Positions 10,513-22,788 of a stretch of 64,000 bases of DNA are shown here, piece by piece (position 1 is the first letter of the stretch; each line of letters opens with the position of its first letter). The notes under the pieces were generated by a model. It made no database searches, was not told the origin of the DNA, and saw nothing but the letters and a program-made list of their open reading frames with translations. The DNA comes from Amyelois transitella (taxonomy: Eukaryota; Arthropoda; Insecta; Lepidoptera; Pyralidae). The stretch is from NCBI RefSeq assembly GCF_032362555.1, contig NC_083523.1, forward strand, positions 7,973,501 to 8,037,500, in the 5' to 3' direction. The translations under genes and the position numbers were made by a program.

Positions 10513-12785
10513 AAGAATTAATTTTTGCACATGCACGATTCTCTGAATGTTTAGCCCACCAGCTGTGTGCTTCCGGGAGATCGTCTTAGTCCCATAATAA
10601 TGAATAGAAATTTTGAATTTGAGTATAAGATCCAGGTTACGAAGCGACTTTTGACTTGTCTGATTTTTTCTGATCGATCTTACCTTTTTTTATCGGTATT
10701 TTGGGATAGCCTTTAAGACTATTCATACACATTTATAGCTAAGGAAGGAGCCAGCCAATGGTTACAAGACACAAAGGTCACGTTTAACTGGCTGAAGTAA
10801 GATAATCCTTATTACATAATCTAAATTCTGGGGTCGTCATGACCCATCTTACACCATTTTTTCTTCTTTTTTAAATACATAGATACATTCAAACAGGAAC
10901 AAAAGAACAGGGTCAATCTGTGAACTTTAATTAATTCAGTAATTGCAGTTAATGTATCTACAATTATCTTAAACCTCTTACTAAAGCTGGTGAACATAAT
11001 AAAATGGGCAATGATCATAGCTATTTTGATCCGAAACATATGTATTTACTTCTTTTTTCATGTTTTTAACAAAAATTGGGATTAGGTAAGCAATCGGAAT
11101 AGTATAGGACTAATTAGGCCGATTTCTGTGGATTGAGTTGTTTTTGTCATTTCCTCTACCGTAAAGGCAACAGTAATAATTTTTAAACCATCTACACTTA
11201 GTATTACACTAATTCTTTCTGCCTCCTCCATTGTCGAGTGAGAGAAAGCAAAGGCGAAATAGACTACTATAATTTAGTTTTTTCTTAGAATGATAAGTTG
11301 TTTCTAGTTTACAGCTATATTGCCTCCACTCGAATCACGTCAAGAATTTAAAAAGCGTTTAGATTAGAAACTTTGATACCAGGGTGTGTAATATCGATAG
11401 ATTTTTTTTTAAGGAATAAAGAAGAGTCACATATTCTCCACCTACATCTAGGTAAGTAACTCATGCTAAAGATTTTAGACTTACTTAGGTACGTAAGTAT
11501 TTCTTTGCAAGTCTTAAGTTGAAGAACTGATGCACTCCACATTTACGAAGTCGGAAAATCAGATTATTTAATTACCAGTGACATGAATAAATGAATATAA
11601 AATACACATACAATAGAGTTGTTAACGATATGCCAGCAGTATTAGAATAAGTATTATCTTGGCCGCGAGTGCTCCAGAAAAAAAAATCACTGCATTTTGT
11701 GAACTGTTGTGTGGCGGATTGAAGAAAAAAAGTTTTTTTTTTAATCTAAAATGCATCAAGAAAGCGATGTAGGGAATAAGATCGAGAAAAATAAGTTCGA
11801 ATCTTCTATCAGTGAGTTGAAAAAGAAGAGTTTTGTAACCGCAGCGGATATTCAGAATTTTGGTGAGTTGTGTCAATTTTTCTTTTAGGCACTTATATAT
11901 TGTAAATTTTTTTTTGAGTATATCACAAAACTGTACAATATAAGTACCCAATAACGTAAGTTATCGTTATTCAATACCATAATTACAAATGAAAATAAAT
12001 AGATTAATTGTGGCAATACGAAAATATCACTGAATTCTCTCATTTAAATAAGGGGGTTTTGTAATAATCTTAGTCGCCCCTTACTTATAAGGAGTGATCT
12101 CACAGAACATACAGAGATAAAGTATTAAGATGTGTAAATGCATGACAATTTCGTTTATCTGATCATGGAACCGGGAGTGAGTCATGGGAACTCTGAAATT
12201 AAACGATATTTTCACATCGAGTTTGGACTCGTTGGTTCCATCTTGATGAATATTTTGGTGCTAGTTACCTAGGGCTGGATGATGGAGCTAAATGAAATCT
12301 ATAGTCCTGTCCTGAGCCCAAATAAGAAAAACTACAATAGTTTGATGGGCATAATGATAACTACAAGGAGTAACGTCACTACATAATAATAAACAATAAG
12401 GATTTGGTATATAAAAGGTGTGATCCTTTCCCAGCAGAACATAAAGTGTAAAATGTAGATTATACTCTATCTCTTTAAGTAGGTTCTCAAGGTCATTTAA
12501 ATACGTGACGGATAAACTTTCAAAAGTCCGACATCCTTATAAGTTGACAAAAATACAATTTACCCGTTTTTCGCTGCAAATTTCATTTCATGAACTCGGA
12601 AACAGAAAATGGAAAACATTGTTTGCCATCCCATAAAATTAAACGATTAGCAGATGCCGTTGTATCTATACGACAAAATTTATATAAGTAGAAATTTTTT
12701 ATCCCATCATTAATCTAAAGGTTGAATAGGCCATTCCATAGATACTGTTTTCTTATTGATAACTATTACCTATCTATTAATTTAG
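10513..12785. other. AT-rich DNA upstream of the first visible ACSS3 exon
   Basis: I see no convincing coding exon. A TATATAAAAG string at about 12410-12420 could be a promoter, but no mitochondrial-presequence exon follows that I can defend. The missing ACSS3 first exon should lie here or further left. Confidence 0.45.
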
Positions 12786-15700
12786 GAGAAAGCGGATTGA
12801 CCGAAGAATGTCGTCGGGCCCACAGGCGCTCCTTGGACGACCCCGAGGGTTTTTGGGGAGAAGTGGGGAAGGAACTGGAATGGACCAAACCGTGGAACCG
12901 CGTGCTGGATAACACCAGCCCACCGTTTACCAAATGGTTAGTATCGGTATAATACATACCTACATCCTACTACTATTATAAAGGCGAAAGTTTGTATGGA
13001 TGTTTGTTACTCTTTCACGCAAAAACTACTGAACCGATTAGCATGAAATTTGGTATGTTTTTATCCCAGAGTTCCCGCGGGATTGATAGGGTTTCCATGC
13101 GGACGAAGTCGCGGGCGGCCTCTAGTACATACATAAAATCACGCCTCTTTTCCGGAGGGGTAGGCAGAGACTACCTCTTTCCACTTGACACGATCTCTGC
13201 ATACTTCCTTCGCTTCATTATCGGTATAATAGTAAATCATGACGTCACGAACGATTATTAGATAATGTTTATATGTATGTCTTTTCATCTTCTCTTGGCA
13301 TTAGCCTCTCTGGAAAGGAGCTCGGGGTGAACTTATGACCATGATCTTGTATTAGGCGAACCTTACTTATGGGTATCAGATAATGGTAACACCAGTTAGA
13401 ATAGAATAGATTTATTTTCAAAATTGGATACAAGGTATCACTTATTCACGTCACATCACTTAAATCTTATTATAACTACTACTGCTTCCAAAGCGCATGT
13501 GTAGAAGAAGCGGCGGAACAAACTACACTGCAGAATTTCATCGGACGTCAATTTAGTTGCCTGAATTAGCAGGTTTCCCCACGACGTTTCCTCTCACTAT
13601 AAGAACATAGAAAGAAAATGTGGCTCAATTTCTGTACTCGCGATAATTTCGGGAAATCTCTTAGTGCACTCTATAGACTACATTATAATATCTTAATGCC
13701 AAAAAATCTCAAGACCCAGTGGTTTTGGTGCTTTGTGATGTTATGTCAATCAACAAGGCAGAACCTATGAAGTACCTGCCTATCCTATTTTACAAACATA
13801 CATACATATAATCACGTCCATATCCCTTACGGGGTAGACAGAGCCAACAGTCTTGTAAAGACTGATAGGCCACGTTCAGCTATTTGGCTTTAAGATAGAA
13901 TTGAGATTCAAATAGTGACAGGTTGCTAGCCCATCGCCTAAAAAAGAATCTCAAGTATGTAAGCCTATCCCTTAGTCGCTTTTTACGACATCCATGGGAA
14001 AGAGATGGAGTGGTCCCATTCTTTTTTGTATTGGTGCCGGGAACCACACGGCACCAATACAAAAGAGCCATCCTATTTTATGTTTAAATTTTCGCTCTTT
14101 TCTTCTCTAGGTGGGTGGGAGGCGAGTTATCAGTGTGTCACAACGCGATCGACCGCCACGTGGTGGCTGGCAAAGGAGATCAGGTCGCGTTGGTTCATGA
14201 CTCTCCTCTCACTGACACTGTGAGGAAGATCACATATGCCGAGCTGAAGTGTCAGGTATTTTATTCACATCTAATAGGTATTTAAAATACAATCAAGCCT
14301 TTATCCCAAACAAAAAAAAAAAAAAAACACAGTGAACTGAAACTAAAACTGAAAGTCATTAAATAAAAAGTTACGAAAATTTGTACAATAAAATTATAAT
14401 TGTAAACTTACGAGTAGCAACTTACCAACCATTAACAATTTTTATTTGTTTGTTTCCCTCGTTTTGTACCATAAACATCAAATCACATAATCTGAATTTG
14501 CTATCTGTTTTGGTATCTAACCAAAACATGGAAATGATACAGTCGCCTGCAGAGAAACTGTATATACCATAAGGTAACCGTACCCCTGCCCTACGCTTTT
14601 GCTTTATATTAAAACCCCCTGTTTAACCGTACGGCGACTGTACTATGACAAATCTATTATACCTATATAAACTCGTAAATGCTTTATTTTCTTAAGCTAA
14701 ACTTGCGAAAATTTACTCTCCAAAAGTCACCCGGTACAACTAAACCTATACTTCATTTATTGTCCAGGTATCTAGGATAGCTGGCAAGCTGTCTGCCCTG
14801 GGCGTGACCCGTGGCTCCAGGGTACTGATCTACATGCCCTTGATCCCTGAAGCCATCATTGCGATGCTCGCCACCAACAGACTTGGAGCAATACACTCCG
14901 TCGTTTTTGGAGGTCAGTTGAGTCATACATAACGTGACCATTTATTTTGCGTCAGAGTGGGACGCTTACGGAATTTTGTACATAAGTAAATAAAAAAATA
15001 TACTTTATACTTAATATATAAGTTAATTATGAATAATTAATTAATCTATACATATAATAAAACAGTAAAAATATTTTGTCTGTACATTTAGTATTTTTGA
15101 CTGACTGTTCTCGTCAGCGAGATTTGAGTGCGATGTTGATATAAAACAAGCATAAAAATTTGGTTCGTTTGCAAAAGCGGGACATTTTTGCTCTCGCTGG
15201 GGACAGCGGGACAGACAGCCTGAAAGCGGGACAATCCCGCCGAAAGCGGGACGTATGGTCACTTTACATACAGCTAATTTTTAGTCAGGTCATTTTGAAA
15301 AAATTTTGGAAGAATTTATCATCCAATAACTTCACTTTGGTCTTCGCCCGGCTCATACATATTTCACGTCTTTAACCATCTCGATGTAAACAATACTAGT
15401 AGTCTCGAAAAGACTTAAGATTTTTAGGAGATATTTAATTATTTATTAAGTAAACTAACCTGGATCGCGGTAGATCCCAAGATTTTCACCGAGGATAAAC
15501 GCAGGTGATGCCGCTAAAAAACAAAAGATGATGATGTGTTCTGTTTCCAGGATTTGCTGCTCGTGAACTGAGAACCAGGATAGAGCACGCGGAACCAACT
15601 GTCATCGTAGCAGCTAGTTGTGGAGTAGAGCCAAACAAAATTGTTAGGTAAGACATTAAAATATTTTTTAAATCTAGTTTAAGTTTCGATTAAAATCTAT

Positions 15701-18700
15701 TTAACACGACAAATTAAGAACGTGAATACCTAGGAAGGTACCTACCTAGTTACCAAATGTAATTATTGGTACCTATATTTCATTAATCTGTACTTTTATT
15801 AAATTAGAAAATTAACTATAGAGGTATTTGGTAGGTACTTCGTGTATTAATAAAAAATACGTAATGTAATGAAGGTAACTACCTAGTTTAATTTTATTTA
15901 CAAAAACGCGGGAAATTGTACTGTCAAAAACTTTTGAGTTGTCAGTTCAAAGAGTGTCATGTCAAATAGTTGCAATAAATTACTAAAACCAGACAAAAGA
16001 GAAAATTTCTGGTGCCACCAATATTTAGGTGGTACCAGTATTCCTACTTTCCAGGTTTATTTTTAGGTAGCGTTGACATTGTGTCGACGACAATTTATTC
16101 GCGTAGTGTAATACAATGGCTTGTTTATTTTATTATTTAAGTAAAGGATCCTTGTGTTATTATTTTAAAAGTATATAAGGTACATCTAGGATCAACTCAA
16201 GAAATTCAGGTAGAAGTTGAACCACTCGATAAACGTTTATTTTTGTTGTTATTGTTTATTTACTGAAAAGACAGATATTATGATAATAGTTGGATAGTAA
16301 AGAATTGACCTTACTTCTAAAAAGTATATAATAGGACTTTTTTCTTCTGTTATTGTTAACAGTGCCAGTGTCGTGTGGTTCCCGGCACCAATAGAAAAAA
16401 TAATAGGACCACTCCATCTCTTTCCCATGAATGTCGTAAAAGGCGACTAAGGGATTGGCTTATAAACTTGGGATTCTTCTTTTAGGCGATGGGCTAGCAA
16501 CCTTTGACTATTTGAATCTCAATTCTATTTGAAACCCAAATAGCTGAACGTGGCCTGTTAGTCTTTTCAAGACTGTTGACTCTATCTACCCCACAAGGGA
16601 TATAGACGTGATTATATGTATGTATGTATTGTTTCCAGGTATAAGGATATCTTGGATGAAGCCCTTTGTCAGAGCTCTCACCAACCCCAATGCTGTATAA
16701 TATACCAAAGGCGCAGAGTTCTTGAGTGTACTCTAGAAGAAGGGAGGGACATCTCTTGGGAAGATGCATTGGAGGCTGATCCTGTACCATGTGTGTCAGT
16801 GGAGGCCAATGAACCTTTGTATATTCTGTACACTTCTGGTAAGGGCAAACAAGATGCTTTTCACTGCTCATTTCGATGAACCTTTGTATATTCTGTACAC
16901 TTCTGGTAAGGGCAAACAAGATGCTTTTGAATGCTCATTTCGTTTTATTTTATAGATTTTCTGTATTATTTAATTCATGACAACGACACAAGGCCTTCCA
17001 GTATTTTCAATACTGTCGAGTCTGTCTATCCCGTAAAGGAAGAAGAATGGTAATATATACCTAATCTTCATTTCCAGTTCTTCAACAGTGATCGGAGATG
17101 CTATCGATGTCATGGTTAGATCTCAAGAAAGATAAGAATCTGCGTTATCTTAGGCATTCATTGCTTATTTTTTAACGGAAATAAATAATGTTTTGTGTAG
17201 GTATGTGTGAACTGAAAGTAATAATTTGGATATTTACTTTTTTAGGGACAACAGATGCTCCTAAAGGTATACAAAGACCATGTGGCCATGCAGCCACCCT
17301 CTGTTGGTCAATGCATGCAGTGTATGGCTTGAGGAAAGGTGTTTGGTGGTCCGCCTCCGACCTTGGTTGGGTAGTTGGACATTCATATATCTGCTATGGA
17401 CCACTTCTTGCTGGCCTGACTTCTATTCTCTATGAGGGCAAGCCTGACAGGACTCCGGATCCAGGACAGTATTTTAGGTAAATGATCACACCTTTTATAT
17501 TTTTGATGGCGTTCACACTTTATTGCAAACTTTGTAAGAACTGTATTAAAAATAATGTCGATATTTTTTTTCCTAATTACACTTTTAGTCACTTAATTCT
17601 CCCCTACTGGTATCCACGTGTCTTTGGCAATTAATCTGACAGTCATAATTGCATAAACATATGTAAATTACATCCATTGCAGGATCATCGAACAACATAG
17701 AGTCAATGCGTTATTCACCATACCCACGGCATTCCGTGTTCTGAAAAGGGCAGATCCATCAGCTAAATATGCCAGAAGATATTGCGGAAAGTCTTTAAAA
17801 ACGGTATTTATTGCAGGAGAGCATTGCGATCAAGATACGAGAGTAAGTTTATGTTATACTACTAAGTATTTATTATATAAGCACTACTGGACTAGCAATA
17901 AAATACTTAAATAAATAAATGTTACCGTTTAAACTGTAGATTTAAACCGTGTGCATTTTAAAATGCTAATATACTTTAACAGTGGTCTGTGAACTCCGCC
18001 CTATGACACTTTTTGTTTCCATCGCAGTAATTAGTTGTATGCTAACGTTTTTAATTAACACAAAGTACCATTTAAGTTATATTGACACTTGTCATTGCCA
18101 CGTAACAAGATTACTAGTGCGCTGTTGTAAAAGATTATAGGAATAAGCAATTATCTACATATTGCTAAAACCATGATCCAAAGTAGGTACTGTTTACGTA
18201 CGAGATACCCACTAGAGATATTCTGAACGAGTAATTTGCTGTCAAAAACAGCATAAAGAAGATACATTACATTCTGTGAAAGTATAAGCTTAGTTTTAAC
18301 TATTAGCCCACATTATCAACTTTATAATTCATTAGTATACAAGTTGTTACTGGCGATCTCTACAAAAAAAATTACAATATAACTAACTGCTATTTCTATA
18401 TGCCTAGCCAATATTTAAAGATACATACAGTAAACGTAAATATAATATTCATACGAGTATTTCATTCTAGCAATGGGCGGAACGTATATTCGGAGTACCA
18501 GTTTTGAACCACTGGTGGCAGACGGAGACAGGGTCAGCGATAACCGCAGCGTGCCTTGGTTACGGCGTGAAATCTGTACCGCCACATTCAGCAGGTTACC
18601 CTGTGCCGGGATATGATAGTAAGTCCGTAATGTATTAAAATAAAACATTGAAAACCTTTTAGCAAATATTGTACTTACAAAATATTTTCATATAATAAAT

Positions 18701-20046
18701 TTTTATTAAATTGTTTAACTCCGAATGTCAAAATGGGGATTACATGGGCCCGAACTGTGTTTTATTTTCAGTGCGAACTTTGAGAGAAGACGGAACCGAA
18801 TGTCAACCAGGAGAAGTTGGAAGACTGGTCGCAAAATTGCCATTACCACCAGGATTTGCCTCGACATTGTGGCAAGCTGATGAAAGATTCAAAAAGACCT
18901 ATTTCGAATCTTACCCGGTATGCCATTTTTTTGCCTATTTAAAAAAAGTCGCACGGGAAGAATTTATACATATAAACCTTCCTCCCGAATCACTGTATCT
19001 ATTAAAAAAAAAAAGGCATTAAAATCTGTTGTGTATTTTTTTAAGATATAAGCATACATACATACAGACGCGGAAAGTGGGAAGCAACTTTGCTTTATAC
19101 TATGTAGTGAGGAAGAGCATGGTTTTTCAAATGACTTTCATCAAAATTGTCTGTCTTGACTTGACGATAAAAGCCATTACAGGGTTATTACGACACTCAA
19201 GATGCTGGTTGGATAAGCATCGAAGGCGCCGTGTGGGTGGTGGCTCGAGCTGATGACGTCATCAACGTGGCCGGACATCGTCTTTCCACCGCAGCCCTAG
19301 AAGACGTTGTACTGAAGCACGCTAGAGTAGCCGATGCTGTAGTCGTGGGCGCACCTGATCCCACAAAAGGAGATGTACCTCTATGTCTGTACGTGATGAG
19401 ACCACCACAGGACGGTAAATATTCTTATTTTAAAATATATTTATTCCGTACTGAAACTGTGTTTAAATATTATTAGTAAATTGTTCATAAGTGTGTAAGT
19501 TATTTAGTTAAATGTATTTAGGTATATTCTTAGAACAAAAATTACCTATGAAGTATCTAAAAAGTTTTTAGATACTTCATAGGTAATTTTTGTTCCTATG
19601 AAGTATCTAAAAACCTCTATCTATTCGGTCTGATTATGAGTTTTTAGTAAAAACTCATAATCAGACCGAATAGATAGAGGTGGAAATCGACTATTAAGTA
19701 CATTAAACTTAGGGTGTCAATGGTATGTTCATAAGTAACTAATAGGCAAATCCTTTGTATTTTCACAGATGAAGAAATAGTAGCCGAGAGTACTGTGACT
19801 CAAGAGTTGATATCCCTCGTCCGTCACCTGATTGGACCAATCGCATCGTTCCGAAAAGCAGTAGCCGTGCCGGCACTTCCTCGAACCCGTTCGGGCAAAG
19901 CTCTACGCGGGACCATAGCCAAACTAGCACGCTCTCAACTTGTCAAGTTACCAGCGACAATCGAAGATCCTACTGTTTTCGGCGAAATAAAATTAGCGTT
20001 GCAAAAATGTGGTTATGCTGTTGATGCACCTGATCCTGAATTCTAA
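12786..20046 (+). CDS. Acss3: acyl-CoA synthetase short-chain family member 3 (ACSS3-type, mitochondrial propionyl/acetyl-CoA synthetase)
   Basis: Eleven exons join in one frame: 12786-12936, 14111-14255, 14768-14912, 15551-15647, 16639-16838, 17246-17477, 17683-17842, 18471-18618, 18772-18917, 19183-19414 and 19769-20046 (TAA). They give about 643 residues. The order follows the AMP-forming acetyl-CoA synthetase fold: the N-terminal block DDPEGFWG...[10 protein letters not shown], then [12 protein letters not shown], the P-loop [35 protein letters not shown], the [10 protein letters not shown] motif, the hinge [14 protein letters not shown], and [10 protein letters not shown] with the lysine needed for adenylation. 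The enzyme converts a short-chain acid, ATP and CoA to acyl-CoA, AMP and PPi. Human ACSS3 is mitochondrial and prefers propionate. The P-loop reads TTD where the family usually has TTG. The presequence exon is not identified. Introns carry Rep-A, Helitron and RTE pieces. Confidence 0.96.
12965..13125 (+). mobile_element. short Helitron (TCCTACTACTATTATAAA family)
   Basis: Starts TCCTACTACTATTATAAAGG, ends in the GCGGACGAAGTCGCGG hairpin and CTAG at 13122-13125. Related copy at 31700-31908. Confidence 0.85.
13128..13222 (-). mobile_element. RTE LINE 3' fragment
   Basis: Reverse of the RTE 3' coding end (...YPSGKEA stop) seen complete at 38321-39165. ACATAAAATCACGCCTCTTT is its reversed tail. 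Confidence 0.85.
13295..13375 (-). repeat. Rep-D fragment
   Basis: CTCTGGAAAGGAGCTCGGGG and ACCATGATCTTG resemble the reversed middle of Rep-D. Confidence 0.55.
13402..13562 (+). repeat. Rep-C LINE 3' UTR fragment
   Basis: ACAAGGTATCACTTATTCACG and CTGCTTCCAAAGCGCATGTG, then GTAGAAGAAGCGGCGGAAC. The same order appears at 30270, 39858 and, diverged, at 35800 and 51965. Confidence 0.8.
13796..14055 (-). repeat. Rep-A copy, full length
   Basis: Reversed (ATGT)n tail at the left, CCGGGAACCACACGGCAC at the right; in ACSS3 intron 1 (window numbering). Confidence 0.9.
15047..15262. repeat. Helitron 5'-like start followed by GCGGGAC short repeats
   Basis: TCTATACATATAATAAAACAG at about 15051 resembles the start of the 6937 Helitron. 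From about 15174 the motif GCGGGAC recurs several times. No clear right end was found. Confidence 0.5.
16369..16629 (+). repeat. Rep-A copy, full length, abutting an ACSS3 splice acceptor
   Basis: GTGTCGTGTGGTTCCCGGCAC to TATGTATGTATT; the acceptor TTGTTTCCAG of the exon at 16639 follows within a few bases. Confidence 0.9.
16803..16941 (+). repeat. tandem duplication of the ACSS3 exon end and its splice donor
   Basis: The exon end, donor (TTCTG|GTAAGGGC) and start of the intron are repeated once; the two donors are 67 bp apart (after 16838 and after 16905). The first keeps the ACSS3 frame with the exon at 17246. Confidence 0.92.
18965..19112 (-). mobile_element. Helitron-like fragment (GACCCGCCCCGG family, end lost)
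   Basis: ATAAACCTTCCTCCCGAATC, TATTAAAAAA and TATAAGCATACATACAGAC match 39675-39855 in order. The CTAG end is missing. Confidence 0.65.
19533..19595. repeat. perfect palindrome, 31-bp arms, 1-nt spacer
   Basis: Arm 19533-19563 is the exact reverse complement of 19565-19595. The arm contains ATTACCTATGAAGTATC. It lies in the last ACSS3 intron. Confidence 0.95.
19614..19680. repeat. perfect palindrome, 32-bp arms, 3-nt spacer
   Basis: Arm 19614-19645 is the exact reverse complement of 19649-19680 (CCTCTATCTATTCGGTCTGA...). It begins 19 bp after the first palindrome, and that gap partly repeats the first arm. Confidence 0.95.
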
Positions 20047-20346
20047 TGATTGTTAAGTCCTATTGTTTATTTAGGTGGTCAAAACATAAAAATTACAAAA
20101 AGATTGTGTAGATTTATCACAAAAAAACTGTGGTTCTCTTTGATTCACGGGTAGTAAAGAAAATTACTATTATAAAATAGAGTTAAGTAATTTAATTACT
20201 GGATATTTATAAACAGTTAAGGGTTAAGACTCTTAGTTGAAATATTTTATATGGAAGATTGAAAACGAAACTTTATCACATATCGTTTCACTATAAACCA
20301 CAAAAACTTGTAAGGCAAATGGTAACCACTAATAAATTAATTAAAA

Positions 20347-20550
20347 TTCGAATTTCTTCACGGGGTAGAGAGAGCCATCAGTCTTGAAAAGATTGAAGGC
20401 GGCTCTCAGCTGGATTGTGATTCAGATAGTGATAGCATGAAAACTTTTAATAAGTAGATGAATGTGCCAATTCCTTTAGTCGCCTTTTACGACGTTCAGG
20501 GGAAAGATGTAATGGTCCTTTTTAAGTTGCTGGGACCACATGGCACATGC
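20347..20550 (-). repeat. Rep-A copy, diverged
   Basis: CACGGGGTAGAGAGAGCCATC to TTAGTCGCCTTTTACGACG and a worn CACATGGCAC end. Confidence 0.75.
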
Positions 20551-22179
20551 AACCGATTTATTTTATCTTTAGGCATTGATTTGTTTTATTGAACCGATAT
20601 CTATTTAATTAAGTTTACTTTAAATTTATATAACTAAATAAATTTAACAAAAACATGAGTGTAATGTGTGTAATGTTTGATGAAAATATACATAAGGGTA
20701 TTGGGTTATCATGTAAATAGATTCTAAATGTTTTGGAAACTATACAGATGCTTTTATTTACAAAATGTATAAGAGTTTAATGTAAGTAATATTTAATAAT
20801 AAAAAAACTAGTAATTAAAACCGTTTAGCAGTGATCATTTGAGGCTTGTTTCTATTTTTAAGAACTTATACTAAATAATAAAGTTATTTTATATTAGACC
20901 ACACTTGTTTCATTACGGACGGATACTCTGTAGTGAATGTATCCATCACTACGGATTTCATATTTGTACTCTCTATTACATATATATTATATATGAGGGC
21001 TTACAAGAGGTTGTAAGAAGTACGAAATAAAACATTTATTATTGTTTAACTCATAAAATTATTGATTGATTTAGAAATAATTTTTATTCAGTTTCTCTAG
21101 ACAATTTATTACTGGACAAATTGTTTTAAGTGACTTCTACACGAAACGGATTTGTTTATAATTGATTTGTCAGAGAGGTACATACATGTGCCACTGTCAA
21201 GTCAATTTTTCCTTTGTCAATGTCAAAGAAAGGAAGAGTGACGCATCGGCGATCCGTGGGGTTGGTTTTCTTATGTTCGTGTTTTCCCATTTCATTAGTA
21301 AAATTATTGTTTAGGCAAATAAATACAAGATTGGCATTTAATACATTAAATTCTAAGTAAGTGCCTAATTGCCAACGTTTACTTGTGCTGTGATTAGATC
21401 TAATAAATAGGCGTTTGTGAAATTTAGGGCGTGGGAAGACCGGCTCGAAACTTGCAAGGTATTGTATAGATTTTCCGTTTTCCTTAGTTTGCGTGCTGAT
21501 AACTTTCTAGGTATCCAAATTACTACATAAATATTTAATAACTTTATTTTATTATTTGTACTTGATAAATTCATCTTAGTCTCAAAACAAGTAAATATCA
21601 CATAAATTTTAATTAAGTATGTTTTGTATTTTATTAAGTACCTATGAAGTTATTAATATTTTGACCTCGTTGATTTTATGTATTACTCATTGATTTAAAC
21701 TACAAAGTGTGTACAAATAACATGCCTTTGCCTAATTTTATCTTTTATTGTGTCAAGATAATAGATAAAGTTGTTCTGTTTTTTGCTGTAAATTAGGTAT
21801 CCATACTAACAACTAAACAATAAAATGGTATAATTGTATTCTTAAGTTATATCAACTTCATCTTCTGTTATTATTTATCCTTCCATTGGATCCATGCAAA
21901 TCTAAGTTGAAAATCTATGGTAGAGATACCAATACTGTTTGTATAGTATTGCAAAACAATTATTATCAATTTTCTTATCTGTTCATCTATAACTATTTTT
22001 TGGTGGGCACAATAATTAATCCAAATCATAAATAAATTACTGTTTAGATTATAACTGGTAAATAATAATAAATTGCTATTACCCTGATACCTAAAACTGG
22101 ACTTTTGATGCAAAATTTATTTTATTTAAGCATGACTTGGCCATACTGGACTTCATCTTGTTTACCATAAGGCTGATTG

Positions 22180-22262
22180 AGGATTCTTCCTCCTGGTTTT
22201 AGTGCCGGTTGCATCCTCACCAATCTGGCGACGAGACCTGGGCATGTTTTTGACAGGTCAAG
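22180..22262 (-). repeat. Rep-D fragment
   Basis: TTCCTCCTGGTTTTAGTGCC and GTTGCATCCTCACC match the reversed end of the copy at 36140. Confidence 0.55.
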
Positions 22263-22548
22263 GTTTTACAGGATAAGCACTCAAAATTCTAATTAAAAAA
22301 AATTTGTTCTTGACAACCAAAAACACTTTACTCTTATAGTGTGATTTATTTCTTTTATAACTGTGTACTATTTCTTGTAACTGTGAAAATGTCTGTGCAA
22401 TAAAGATATTACAAACAAATAAACTGTCTTATAGAGCAAAAGTGATTAGTTAAACACTCGCATTTTAGGGGATTTGTTCCCCTAGAATTTTAGTGTTTAA
22501 CTACTTTTTTGAACTTTTTTGCACTTTCTATCATAATTATATTTTAAT

Positions 22549-22719
22549 ACATAAAATCACACCTCTTTCTCGGAGGGGTAGGCAGACACTACCTCTTTCC
22601 ACTTGCTACGATCTCTGCATATTTCCTTCGCTCCATCCACATTCATAACTCTCTTCATGCAAGCTCAGCAGTTTCGGGTACTTTTGACCTGACCCTTTAC
22701 CAGGACGTCCTTAATTTTT
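22549..22719 (-). mobile_element. RTE LINE 3' fragment
   Basis: Reverse of the last ~50 codons and tail of the RTE at 38321-39165; ends at the reversed KDVLVKG block (CCAGGACGTCCTTAAT). Confidence 0.88.
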
Positions 22720-22788
22720 TAATAATTAAATAATATTGTTTTTATGTCTAAGAACACAATTTTCTATCATATTATATAATATTTGTAG

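Larger units (their letters stand above)
20047..22548. other. ACSS3 3' UTR, intergenic DNA and likely cortactin 5' region
   Basis: AATAAA-type signals near 20636 and 20877 could end ACSS3. A diverged minus Rep-A lies at 20347-20550 and a Rep-D piece at 22180-22262. GC-richer DNA near 21235-21265 and a possible donor (CTTGCAAG|GTATTG) near 21460 could be the cortactin promoter and a non-coding first exon. This is a guess from composition and splice match only. Confidence 0.4.

Noticed and set aside
11622-11951. 109-codon minus-strand frame
   Set aside because: The composition is dominated by AT-rich codons with Lys/Phe/Leu runs. There are no splice partners and no familiar motif.
12410-12420. 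TATATAAAAG as the ACSS3 promoter
   Set aside because: No start codon with a mitochondrial presequence and donor follows. It is a chance match in AT-rich DNA until transcript data say otherwise.
19533-19680. Pre-miRNA hairpins
   Set aside because: The stems are perfect with 1-3-nt loops, unlike miRNA precursors. Kept only as palindromes.
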